Shown piece by piece: positions 8,934 through 17,087 of a stretch of DNA of 25,090 nt. The position numbers and the translations under genes were made by a program. Source of the DNA: CAZERT01 sp964630015 (GTDB taxonomy: Bacteria; Patescibacteriota; Microgenomatia; UBA10105; UBA927); assembly GCA_964630015.1 (NCBI GenBank), contig CAZVTJ010000009.1, positions 1-25,090 on the forward strand, written 5' to 3'. The notes beneath the pieces are model-generated. The model saw only the letters and a list, made by a program, of their open reading frames with translations. It made no database searches and was not told the origin of the DNA. Within the stretch, counting starts at the first letter, position 1, and each line of letters begins with the position of its first letter.

Positions 8934-10523
8934 ATGAATAAAACCCATAAGATTATTCTACTCGTTATATTTCTTGTTTCTTTGCTGTTTCGAACCTATC
9001 GGTTAGACACGATTCCCAATGGTTTCCATGTGGATGAACTGGATGCCGGATACATCGGAAGGTATATTCTTGAAAATGGCCGTGATATTTCGGGTACGTT
9101 TTTACCTTTGTACTACAATAAATTTGGCGATTATCGTCCTACCGGGATATTCTATTTGGCTGGTTTATCCGTAAAATTATTCGGGTCAACTCCATTGGCA
9201 ACACGGCTTCCAGCGGCATTTATCGGTGCCCTTACCGTAATCCCCATATACCTACTTTCTATGGTATTATTCCGTAGCAATTTTATTGCATTAAGCACTT
9301 CCTTATTACTTGCACTTTCTCCCTGGCATATCGTTTTATCACGGGCAACATCGGAAGGAATTGTCGGATTATTTATTTTGTTTTCCGGTCTTTCAATTGC
9401 GTTACTTGGTTTGGAACATAAAAAAAGACGGTACATTCTTTTTGGCCAAAGCATTATGATGCTCAGTTACTTTTTTTACCATCCATTCAGGATTATCACA
9501 CCTTTATATATTGGATTATTACTATTTCATCCTAATTTCCCAACTTTCAAAAAAAGTATACTCATAGGTTTGTTTTTCAGCATTATTCTGACGTTCTTTT
9601 TTTCATTTTTTAGTGCAGGAACAGGAAGGTTATCACAGGTGGCTTTTTATACTAATCCTCTTGTTGCAACAAAAATTGATACTCTTCTCGCATCGGAGGG
9701 TACCGGCCACATAGTACAAGCGCGGATTTTCCACAATAAAGGAATAATATTTCTGCGTGAATTGATCGTTCAATACTGTAAATATTTCTCTTCGGAATAC
9801 CTATTTGTAAACGGGGGACTTCCATTTCGGTATTCCGTCCAGGAACAAGGATTACTGCCAATTATCAGCCTGCCATTATTTGTTGCCGGTATATTTGGAA
9901 TTATCAAACGGGAAAAAAGGTGGTTACTGCTCTTTACTTTCGGATTACTTATCACAGCACCAATTCCTGCTGCCCTAACATACGAAGATACACCGAATGT
10001 CCACAGATCTCTAACCATGGTGCTTCCTTTCATGCTTATTGCGGGATACGGTATGCATACAATATATTCCCTATATAAAAATACAATAATAAAAAAAATA
10101 CTTATATTCTTAATTTTATCCGTTCTTATTGCTGAAACCGCATATTTTTGGCATCAATATTTTGTGCATAGTCCTTCTTTAAAACCATTTTATAGGCAAG
10201 ATGGTTATTTAGAAGTAGCAAAATTTATTACAAGTAATGAAAAAAGATCAATATATATTACGGGTTTTGAACATATGCCTTTATATATATTATTTTCGCA
10301 AAATAACTATTCTTACCGTAAATTCAACCAGCACGACACAATACTTCTTAATAAACTCGGAAATATTACATTTATACGCTCCTGGTGTTTTGAAAACAAA
10401 AATAGTGAAAAAAATACAGTAATAATCAACGGGCCAAATTGCGCAAAACCTGATAATGCAAATCCAGCGGTTAACATTCTTCGAAAGGACTCTACCGTAG
10501 CGTTTACAATTTACACCCCTTAA
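8934..10523 (+). CDS. GT39-type (PMT/ArnT-like) membrane glycosyltransferase
   Basis: 529-residue complete protein. It has the acidic loop FHVDELDAGY (D34-E35), SGTFLPLYY, PWHIVLSR (130-137), ARIFHNKG (263-270), a GGLPFRYSV loop (294-302) and EDTPNVHRS (351-359), followed by HQYFVHSP and a short soluble C-terminal domain ending at about 529. These place it with the gene at 1376 as one sub-type (Arg-Tyr instead of a His-rich loop). Predicted role: extracytoplasmic sugar transfer from a polyprenyl-phosphate donor; acceptor unknown. It follows the orphan GT-C-like gene by 25 bases. No Shine-Dalgarno is seen; a TAAAAT six bases before the ATG could be a -10 box for a leaderless message, but the match is weak. 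It converges on the GT2 gene ending at 10536 with 12 bases between stops. Confidence 0.93.
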   Translation: MNKTHKIILLVIFLVSLLFRTYRLDTIPNGFHVDELDAGYIGRYILENGRDISGTFLPLYYNKFGDYRPTGIFYLAGLSVKLFGSTPLATRLPAAFIGALTVIPIYLLSMVLFRSNFIALSTSLLLALSPWHIVLSRATSEGIVGLFILFSGLSIALLGLEHKKRRYILFGQSIMMLSYFFYHPFRIITPLYIGLLLFHPNFPTFKKSILIGLFFSIILTFFFSFFSAGTGRLSQVAFYTNPLVATKIDTLLASEGTGHIVQARIFHNKGIIFLRELIVQYCKYFSSEYLFVNGGLPFRYSVQEQGLLPIISLPLFVAGIFGIIKREKRWLLLFTFGLLITAPIPAALTYEDTPNVHRSLTMVLPFMLIAGYGMHTIYSLYKNTIIKKILIFLILSVLIAETAYFWHQYFVHSPSLKPFYRQDGYLEVAKFITSNEKRSIYITGFEHMPLYILFSQNNYSYRKFNQHDTILLNKLGNITFIRSWCFENKNSEKNTVIINGPNCAKPDNANPAVNILRKDSTVAFTIYTP

Positions 10524-10535
10524 CAGGTATTGTAC

Positions 10536-11450
10536 TTATTTCGGAAGTATACTTTTATAATCCGAATTTATTATATTCTTTCGTATGATTTTCCTTTTCT
10601 GAATAATCTCCTGACTTTTTTGTAATGCAAGGAAAAAACCTTCCAATAGAGTCTTATCCCTATTTATCAAAGAATTAAACAAACGAACCAATAACCAAAA
10701 TATATGCTTTATATATAAAGGTATATCAGTAATATTCTTCCAGTGAAAAATGAATTGATTGCGGATAACGATCTTCTTCACATCTTCGGGCGTATAGGAG
10801 CTTTTGATCGCTCCTTGTTCATGCCAATGGTGGATTATACTTTTCGGCTCAAATACTAGCGAATAACCGGCTTTAAGGGCGCGGTAGGAAAGATCTATGT
10901 CTTCCCAGTAAAACGGTGCATAGAGCTCATCCATGCCACCAAGCTTGTCCCATATCGACTTCCGGAATGCTCCCGATCCGCCACATACCCAGGCGGTATC
11001 GGTTTTATCCACGTCACCCTTACTATGAACAAAAAATCCCTTTTCCCATTTTGAGAGTCCCCTTCCGCGAAGCACGATACCGTCTTTTTCATGGCTTTTT
11101 TCCAGACATCCGACCGCAAACACTTTAGGATCCCGGAAATGGAAAAGGAGCGGATTAAGCCACCCCTTTTCGGGTTCAACATCGGTATTTAACAAAATAA
11201 CAATATCACCGGATGCATGATGCACGCCACGATTAACATTTGGTGCAAACCCCGTTTGTGTGGAATGGTCGACACAAACAACCTGCGGGTACTGTCTATG
11301 CACATATTCCATCGATCCATCAACGGAACCATCGTCGGTTACCACTATTTCACATCCCGGTGAATGTCGGATAACATTATCCAGATGTTTTTGGAGCAGA
11401 TGTTTTCCGTTCCAATTCGGAATAACGATCGATACACGCTGTTGATTCAT
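10536..11450 (-). CDS. GT2 glycosyltransferase (rhamnosyltransferase-like)
   Basis: 304-residue cytoplasmic enzyme with a GT-A fold signature: PNWNGK (11-16), DDGSVDGS (39-46), LNTDVEP (87-93, the metal-binding Asp motif), a CGGSGAFR stretch and FYWEDIDLSYR (180-190), the expected catalytic-base region of this sub-type. The family adds single sugars from nucleotide-sugar donors to a growing lipid-linked glycan. After about residue 223 the protein becomes Lys/Ile/Asn-rich with an amphipathic stretch (HIFWLLVRLF) that may lie on the membrane. This part is encoded by clearly AT-richer DNA (about 27-30% in sampled lines) than the catalytic domain (about 43-52%). It is the last gene of the long minus-strand run, 17 bases after the YfhO-type gene, and has its own good promoter candidate immediately before the ATG. 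Confidence 0.93.
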   Translation of the reverse strand: MNQQRVSIVIPNWNGKHLLQKHLDNVIRHSPGCEIVVTDDGSVDGSMEYVHRQYPQVVCVDHSTQTGFAPNVNRGVHHASGDIVILLNTDVEPEKGWLNPLLFHFRDPKVFAVGCLEKSHEKDGIVLRGRGLSKWEKGFFVHSKGDVDKTDTAWVCGGSGAFRKSIWDKLGGMDELYAPFYWEDIDLSYRALKAGYSLVFEPKSIIHHWHEQGAIKSSYTPEDVKKIVIRNQFIFHWKNITDIPLYIKHIFWLLVRLFNSLINRDKTLLEGFFLALQKSQEIIQKRKIIRKNIINSDYKSILPK

Positions 11451-11456
11451 ATTCGA

Positions 11457-11484
11457 ATTATACCGGCTTACAACCCATACTCAA
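11457..11484 (-). promoter_or_regulatory. Sigma70-type promoter candidate giving a leaderless GT2 transcript
   Basis: On the minus strand TTGAGT (11484-11479), a 16-base spacer and TATAAT (11462-11457) precede the ATG at 11450 by six bases. Transcription would start at or next to the start codon, giving a leaderless message. The element overlaps the last codons of the YfhO-type gene. There is no Shine-Dalgarno before this ATG, which agrees with leaderless initiation. Evidence is sequence pattern only. Confidence 0.4.
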
Positions 11485-13723
11485 AACGGATACTGTGGCT
11501 TCCCTCCGGCACCACAATCCCCATAAACAGTACATTTACCCGTAGAATGTCCGTTTTCCTGCCGTCAATGGATGCACTCCATTTTGGGGCATACATCTCC
11601 CCAACCACCAAAACGCCGGTATGATCCGATTGGGTTTTTAGCCGAATACTTCCCTCTTCAAGATTACTATCCACTATGCGGGCTTGCCCAAATACCATTT
11701 GTTTATCCCAAGGGATATTTCCCGTAACAACTGCCGGGAAAGCGCTTCGGGACGCCTGTTTCATCAGTTCAATGGTAGATGCGCTGTCTGATGCATACAG
11801 AGTGGAATCGGCAAAATACACCAATGGAAGCGACGAATTATTTTTGGATAGTATAGTTGATCCTTCTTTCATAAGCTGCGTAATGCCATCACCCGTAACG
11901 GGCTCGAAAGATAGAATATACGTTGGCGACAAATACCTGAAAAGCGAAGAGTTTAGATTTTTTGGGTTGATAACACGGGAAAACGTTATATTCGGACTAT
12001 AGACCCCGTTATCGATGCTTGCAAGAAACTGTGTATACTCCTTGGGGTACAGCGGATCGTACCCCCCAACCGTCCGGATACCGTAGTATGCAAAAGTATT
12101 GGGAGGGGCAATACGATCATCAAGAACAACCGTTCTGCCGTCAGGGTGTAACGAAAGATACGAAATAATCCTGGATTTCGGAAAAAAATACGCAGGATCG
12201 GTAAACGGCGTAAACTTCCATCCAAAACGCACAAGATCAAACACGCTGATGGTAAGAAGTATCACCGTCAGGAAAGAGATTACTATTCGATTTTTATCAT
12301 GCTTTTTTACCCAATACATTATCCACAGAATCACCAGCACGGCACCAGTTATTCCTGCGGGCAACACGGTATTGCGAAGCGCTACACCGGCCTGATCTTT
12401 GGTCATTAAAAAAGGAAATTTTGCCTGCAGAAAAAGTGCGGTATAAACACCGACGACACATAAAGTAAAAAACAGGAATTTTTTTATGGATACAGTGTTT
12501 CTCGCTACACCATGCTCAAAACCATATGCTCCAAGAACAGAAAGTGACAGTCCGATAACAGAAAGTAAGCGTGTTGGCTGAAGCGATGAAAGAATGGGAA
12601 TGCCCATTTTATAGGGAAGCTTGGCAATTGGATTATCTAGTGCAAAAACAAACGATAGAACCATCAATAAAACCCAAAATATTGTATTGGATACACCTGA
12701 AAATATTCCAATAAAGGCAAACAGGAGCGCTCCTGCACCGATATACCCGGCCATTTCCCCATAATTCCATACACCGGTATAATTGAGTGTTGCTGGATTA
12801 CCGAAATAATCGGGGGCAAAAAACTGAACGATATGACGAAACGGAATAAAAAATCCCTCTGCATTCCATAGTGTTGCAGATGTCCCCCGAAGTGAACGAA
12901 CAATCGTACCGTATACTGCCTGAAGGATTGGATAGGAAAGCATAAGACCCACACAGAAGGAACCCAGCAGCCACAAGAACGACTCCCTTGTTTTTTGGGT
13001 TTTGTATTGCCAAAGCGCAAACAGAGTTGCTACCCCGATACCGTAAAGGGCAATCTGACTATGACCGGCAGAAATCATTGAAAATATCGAAAATGCTGTA
13101 ATTCCTGACCAGAGCAATTTTTTCCGAACGGACGATTGTTCCCCAAAGACAACGACTCCGGAGAGGATAAGCGGCACCCACATAAATGTAGATACCATCG
13201 TCCCCCAAGTAAGCCAGGCAATACTAAACCCCATAAACGCAAACGATACGGCCCCAAATACGGATGACATGCGCGAAAGCCGGAGCTTCCTCAAAAATAA
13301 AAAGCCGAAGAAAAGACATCCCATTGTCTGGGAAATAATCAGTGCGCTCCAGGCTATGGGAAACGGAAACAGGAAAAAAAGAATGTTCCCCGGATAGAAT
13401 GCGCCGGATTGGATATTCCCGGCAAGCGGCGAACCGACAAAAGCCGTAGGGTTATAGGCGGGAATGTGACCTTTTTTCAGGGCATCTATAGCAAGCTTTC
13501 TCCAGGGTATCTGCTGGCGAACCGGATCAGTAATGAGGAAATTTTTATACGGGATTCCCCGCGGATACTCTTTGGCATAGATATCCCTCCATGGATGATA
13601 CATCCCCACAAGCGTATCTGTCGGAATCGGATATAATCCGCCAAAAAATGTCTTTGCGTAAAAAATGATACCGATACACAGCAGGAAACCGTATGCAAAG
13701 ATGTCTTTGTGCCAATCCTTCAT
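11468..13723 (-). CDS. YfhO-family membrane protein lacking the last helix
   Basis: 751 residues, clearly YfhO-like: LVGMYHPWRDI, IPAYNPTAFVGSP (87-99, the counterpart of FPLWNPYSFSG), FFAPDYFGNPATLNY (301-315), LQPTR (381-385), TVGGYDPLYP (551-560) and a terminal domain with EMYAPKWSASIDG (709-721) and VVPEGSHSIRFEYG. Unlike its two paralogues in this window it stops at once after that domain and has no final membrane helix. In the first loop it has AYNP where the others have LWNP. Its ATG overlaps the stop of the GT4 gene as ATGA, with a weak GGCGG six bases upstream, so translation is probably coupled. Predicted role as for YfhO: extracytoplasmic transfer from a polyprenyl-linked sugar. 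The missing helix may be natural variation or a deletion. Confidence 0.9.
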   Translation of the reverse strand: MKDWHKDIFAYGFLLCIGIIFYAKTFFGGLYPIPTDTLVGMYHPWRDIYAKEYPRGIPYKNFLITDPVRQQIPWRKLAIDALKKGHIPAYNPTAFVGSPLAGNIQSGAFYPGNILFFLFPFPIAWSALIISQTMGCLFFGFLFLRKLRLSRMSSVFGAVSFAFMGFSIAWLTWGTMVSTFMWVPLILSGVVVFGEQSSVRKKLLWSGITAFSIFSMISAGHSQIALYGIGVATLFALWQYKTQKTRESFLWLLGSFCVGLMLSYPILQAVYGTIVRSLRGTSATLWNAEGFFIPFRHIVQFFAPDYFGNPATLNYTGVWNYGEMAGYIGAGALLFAFIGIFSGVSNTIFWVLLMVLSFVFALDNPIAKLPYKMGIPILSSLQPTRLLSVIGLSLSVLGAYGFEHGVARNTVSIKKFLFFTLCVVGVYTALFLQAKFPFLMTKDQAGVALRNTVLPAGITGAVLVILWIMYWVKKHDKNRIVISFLTVILLTISVFDLVRFGWKFTPFTDPAYFFPKSRIISYLSLHPDGRTVVLDDRIAPPNTFAYYGIRTVGGYDPLYPKEYTQFLASIDNGVYSPNITFSRVINPKNLNSSLFRYLSPTYILSFEPVTGDGITQLMKEGSTILSKNNSSLPLVYFADSTLYASDSASTIELMKQASRSAFPAVVTGNIPWDKQMVFGQARIVDSNLEEGSIRLKTQSDHTGVLVVGEMYAPKWSASIDGRKTDILRVNVLFMGIVVPEGSHSIRFEYGL

Positions 13724-14769
13724 ATAGTACCGCCAATAACCGCATCCCAGGATTTGCCAAAACGCTGTACGGAATACTCCCTGGCTTTTTCCCCTGCGGC
13801 TTTCGTTATAGCCCCATACAGTGATTCATCCCGGATGACCCAGTCGGTTTTATCAAGGAGCTCCTTGGTTGAATTCCATAAAAACCCATTCGTGCCTTCC
13901 GTGATTATTTCTTCCTGTCCGCCGGCCTTATATGACAAAACGGCGCACCCACCGGCCATTGCTTCTACCGTTGAGATCCCGAAATGCTCCATGAGTGACG
14001 GATCCGTTTCCCCGAATCCTGCAGCATGCCAATAGATCTTCGCGCTCCCATACAGATGTACCAAATCCGAACGCCCGATATTGGGATAAAAGCGAATAGG
14101 AAGATCACGGGCTTTGTCCTTAAGGGACCGAAAAAACTCACGGTCATTTTCCCCCATCCCTCCGGCAAGGACAAGCGTAAAACCGGAAAATTTCCCTTCC
14201 TTCTTCGCGCGTGTAAATGCATCAATTAAAACATCCTGTTTCTTGACACTGTGATATGGGGAAAACCGCCCGACGGACAGGATAATTTTTTCCCTTTTAC
14301 CTTGGGGTTTGATGTCAGCAGTTGAAACCGGCGGATAAATGACCGTCGATTTTTTCCATACAGACCGGTCCGAATGGAATTTGGTAAATTCGGAGTTAAA
14401 TACAACGTCGGAATATATTACCCGCTTCCAGATGGGAAACGATAGACGGCTGCATGGCACCTGGATATGAAGGATATTCCGATTTGCCAGCGAGAATGGA
14501 ATACTGCCGTCTGTTAAGAAAATGATGCAATCATATTGACGAGTTACTACGCTCTTTTTGAGTAAAGAAGTTCCCCGAAATACATTTTGGGTAATTTTTA
14601 TTTTCGAAACATCAATTCCAAAACGTTTTTGCGCCTCCGAAAACATATTAATATCATCCCAAAATACCGTAACGTCATATTTTGCAGACAAATGACAGGC
14701 AAGAGTAAGCATATAGGATTCACCCCCACCATATGCATCAAAATACGGATCAACAATTCCTATTTTCAT
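13720..14769 (-). CDS. GT4 glycosyltransferase
   Basis: 349 residues from the ATG at 14769. A longer reading from 14808 would add 13 residues, but 14769 makes an exact ATGA overlap with the upstream stop, has AGGCGG five bases upstream, and begins with the family N-terminus (MKIGIVDPYF). GT-B fold: N-terminal domain with AYGGGESYM (12-20), linker near 150, C-terminal nucleotide-sugar domain with SVGRFS (165-170), LAGG (201-204) and the retaining GT4 signature E261-x7-E269 in EHFGISTVEAMAGG. The HFGI-TVEAMA-G wording recalls ALG11-like mannosyltransferases, but donor assignment is not justified. It lies between two YfhO-type genes, overlapping both by 4 bases. Probably a cytoplasmic enzyme extending a lipid-linked glycan. 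Confidence 0.93.
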   Translation of the reverse strand: MKIGIVDPYFDAYGGGESYMLTLACHLSAKYDVTVFWDDINMFSEAQKRFGIDVSKIKITQNVFRGTSLLKKSVVTRQYDCIIFLTDGSIPFSLANRNILHIQVPCSRLSFPIWKRVIYSDVVFNSEFTKFHSDRSVWKKSTVIYPPVSTADIKPQGKREKIILSVGRFSPYHSVKKQDVLIDAFTRAKKEGKFSGFTLVLAGGMGENDREFFRSLKDKARDLPIRFYPNIGRSDLVHLYGSAKIYWHAAGFGETDPSLMEHFGISTVEAMAGGCAVLSYKAGGQEEIITEGTNGFLWNSTKELLDKTDWVIRDESLYGAITKAAGEKAREYSVQRFGKSWDAVIGGTI

Positions 14770-17087
14770 ACTTTCCGCCTTTTGACTACAACAAATCCGA
14801 TACTGCAAAGAAGGGAAACAACACTTGCGATACCGCCATATAAAAATGCCTTTGGACGATACGAAAATGTCACTGTGTGGACTCCTTCCGGAACGGCAAC
14901 AGTCCGAAATGCGTAATCGCTCCGAAGTACCCGGGTTGGCTTCCCGTCAATATCCGCATTCCATCCGGCATCATACGCATCGGAAAGGAACAGGAGTTTG
15001 GGAACCGAAGCGGATGTCCGTATCCGTACCGTATTCCCGCCGTACATTACAATTTCCGCACTCGCGGAACCGGGCATTGGGTCAATATCCGGTTTTTGCT
15101 CAAGAATTACAGTTTCGCGGCGATTGGTGGTCTTGGAAAAAAGCGCAGTAATAATCGCCTGCTTATCCGTTTCGATGCGGTATGACGATGCCAAAAATGC
15201 CCTGGGATAGGTATTTTTCAGTTCGATAACGGTATAGGCATCATCGTGAAAAAGCGGGGTACGATCTTCTTCCGGATATTCCCAATACGGGAATGCCCAT
15301 GGCGCCCGCGCATCGGAATTTTTATGGTAAATATAGCGCACCCCAAGAAGCGCCAATACATCCTTCGTATACATTCCGTGTTTATCCAGAAGTACAACCG
15401 ACCGCGGAGGCTCCGATACAGTTCCCGTTGATGCCGCCTGGATAAACTCGCCGAAACGGCCTTTATACATGGCATCGTAGCCTTCAATGGAGGGTAATTG
15501 GAAACGGAAGCTTGCCTCTCCGCCAAAATTACCAAATACCCTGTCATATTTGACAATAGACGAAAGATACTCTGCCGATGGTACACCGGGATACAGGTAT
15601 TGCCTGTCTTCAAACGGCATCCACTTCCCCGCAAACCGCAACATATCAAATGCAGTAAGAGCAACAAGCATCCAGAAGATGCCTGTTTTTATCCACCGGA
15701 TTTTTGGCAGAAAACCGGCAAGCACTCCACCCGCTGCCGCACACAGTGCTAGCGCCGTCGGAAGAACAAGATTCCGTCTGGCAACCGTCAGGTACTGTAC
15801 GGGAACCGGTTTACCGAGAATAAAAATTGCCCATACGACAAGAAGGAATAACCCAATACCACCGGCCCAAAGTAATACCGGTATTTTTCTACTTTTGGTG
15901 TTACCAACCAGATACCCAACCGAACCGGTTGAAAGAAGAACCAAAAGGAAACTTGCAAGATACACGATGCGCGATGCTGCGCTCCCCGACAGAACCGGAA
16001 CGGATAACTTGTAGAGCAATCCGTTTATCGGCGTTGGCGTTGCCATGGCAAGAATCGCAATTATGCCGATCCACGCGGCCAGCCGAAATTTTTTCCCGAA
16101 TATGGAATACGGATACAGGGCAAATACCAAAGGGATAACACCGATATATGTCGCCCATTCCGCATAATGACCAAACCAATCGTTTCGTGTTACCGGATTT
16201 CCGAATACATCCGGAGCAAAAATCGTCAGCAAATATGAAAAGGGTATGATTTCCGAGCGGAATGTCTGGGAACCCCGCACCGATTGTACAAATGCATCCA
16301 CAGTTAACAGAATCTGCGGAGCGGCCAAACCAACCCCGAGTCCGATTGCCGTAAGAGAACCCAGTATTTTCCCCTGTTTTTTTCTCCCGAACCCAAGCAG
16401 GAACGCAAAACATACGCTTGCAATAATTCCATACAAACTGATCTGGAAATGTCCGGAAACAAGCGACCAGCATGTCCCGGCGACAATACTCATCCAGGCG
16501 TATACATTGCTTCGTTCCATCCAACCGGTAATCCCCCAAAAAACAAGCGGTAGCACCAATGCAGCCCACCCAAGTGTCCCATACCCCATCCAACAGGTAA
16601 GGAAACCGCAAAACATCCAGGATAGTGCCCCAAACAGTGATGCGGTTTTCGGAACCTTCAGGACGCGAAGCAACAGAAGCATAAATATTCCTGCCGCCAA
16701 GGGCTGAAGGAGTATCTGGATGCTCCAGGCAACCGGAAAAGAAAATAGGAAAAAAAGAATATTCTGTGGCGCAAACACCGCAGACTGGTAATTTCCCGCA
16801 TGGGGAGTACCGGCAAAGCTCAATGGATTCCATAGAGGGACAAATCCATGCTTCCACGAATCAACCGTAAACAACTTCCAGGGATATATTTGGGAAATGA
16901 TATCCGGCATTGCCGCATTTTTTACCGGTGTGCCGACAGTTCCTGCCCACGGAGGAAATGCGGAAACCAAATACGTGGTCGGAAACGGAATCTTTCCCTG
17001 ACCCCAAAACGGAAAAGAAAATACCAAACAGACGATACCGACACCGATAAATGGCAGGTATTTTCTGAAAAAATTCGCAATCGGCAT
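14766..17087 (-). CDS. YfhO-family GT-C-like membrane protein
   Basis: 773 residues from the ATG at 17087, which forms TAATG with the upstream stop; a nine-residue longer reading from 17114 is possible but overlaps the previous gene by 28 bases, and the shorter start matches the paralogue N-termini. YfhO landmarks: SAFPPWAG, VPLWNPLSFAG (83-93), GNYQSAVFAP, IFAPDVFGNPVTRNDW (289-304), SIEGYDAMY (533-541), SDAYDAGWNADIDG (702-715), DYAFRTVAVPEGVH and a C-terminal helix (about 749-768) ending in KRRK. No Shine-Dalgarno is seen before either start, so re-initiation after the GT2 gene is likely; an A8 run just upstream could also allow a -1 shift into this frame. Predicted to transfer sugar from a lipid donor at the outer membrane face. 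Confidence 0.9.
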   Translation of the reverse strand: MPIANFFRKYLPFIGVGIVCLVFSFPFWGQGKIPFPTTYLVSAFPPWAGTVGTPVKNAAMPDIISQIYPWKLFTVDSWKHGFVPLWNPLSFAGTPHAGNYQSAVFAPQNILFFLFSFPVAWSIQILLQPLAAGIFMLLLLRVLKVPKTASLFGALSWMFCGFLTCWMGYGTLGWAALVLPLVFWGITGWMERSNVYAWMSIVAGTCWSLVSGHFQISLYGIIASVCFAFLLGFGRKKQGKILGSLTAIGLGVGLAAPQILLTVDAFVQSVRGSQTFRSEIIPFSYLLTIFAPDVFGNPVTRNDWFGHYAEWATYIGVIPLVFALYPYSIFGKKFRLAAWIGIIAILAMATPTPINGLLYKLSVPVLSGSAASRIVYLASFLLVLLSTGSVGYLVGNTKSRKIPVLLWAGGIGLFLLVVWAIFILGKPVPVQYLTVARRNLVLPTALALCAAAGGVLAGFLPKIRWIKTGIFWMLVALTAFDMLRFAGKWMPFEDRQYLYPGVPSAEYLSSIVKYDRVFGNFGGEASFRFQLPSIEGYDAMYKGRFGEFIQAASTGTVSEPPRSVVLLDKHGMYTKDVLALLGVRYIYHKNSDARAPWAFPYWEYPEEDRTPLFHDDAYTVIELKNTYPRAFLASSYRIETDKQAIITALFSKTTNRRETVILEQKPDIDPMPGSASAEIVMYGGNTVRIRTSASVPKLLFLSDAYDAGWNADIDGKPTRVLRSDYAFRTVAVPEGVHTVTFSYRPKAFLYGGIASVVSLLCSIGFVVVKRRKV

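Noticed and set aside
10540..10566. Inverted repeat TTCGGA...TCCGAA with AAGTATACTT between, at the convergent gene ends, as a terminator
   Set aside because: Stem of only six base pairs, a 15-base loop, no following T-run on either strand, and it lies within the 3' coding end of the GT2 gene. The convergent gap at 3143-3161 also shows no hairpin.
14770..14808. Upstream start of the GT4 gene adding 13 residues
   Set aside because: The extension runs back into the upstream YfhO-type gene; the ATG at 14769 gives an exact ATGA overlap and the expected N-terminus.
15901..16857. 318-codon open frame on the minus strand inside the YfhO-type gene
   Set aside because: It lies wholly within a well-supported gene in another frame; its protein is rich in Cys, Trp and Arg without any recognisable motif, typical of a frame shadow in G+C-richer coding DNA.
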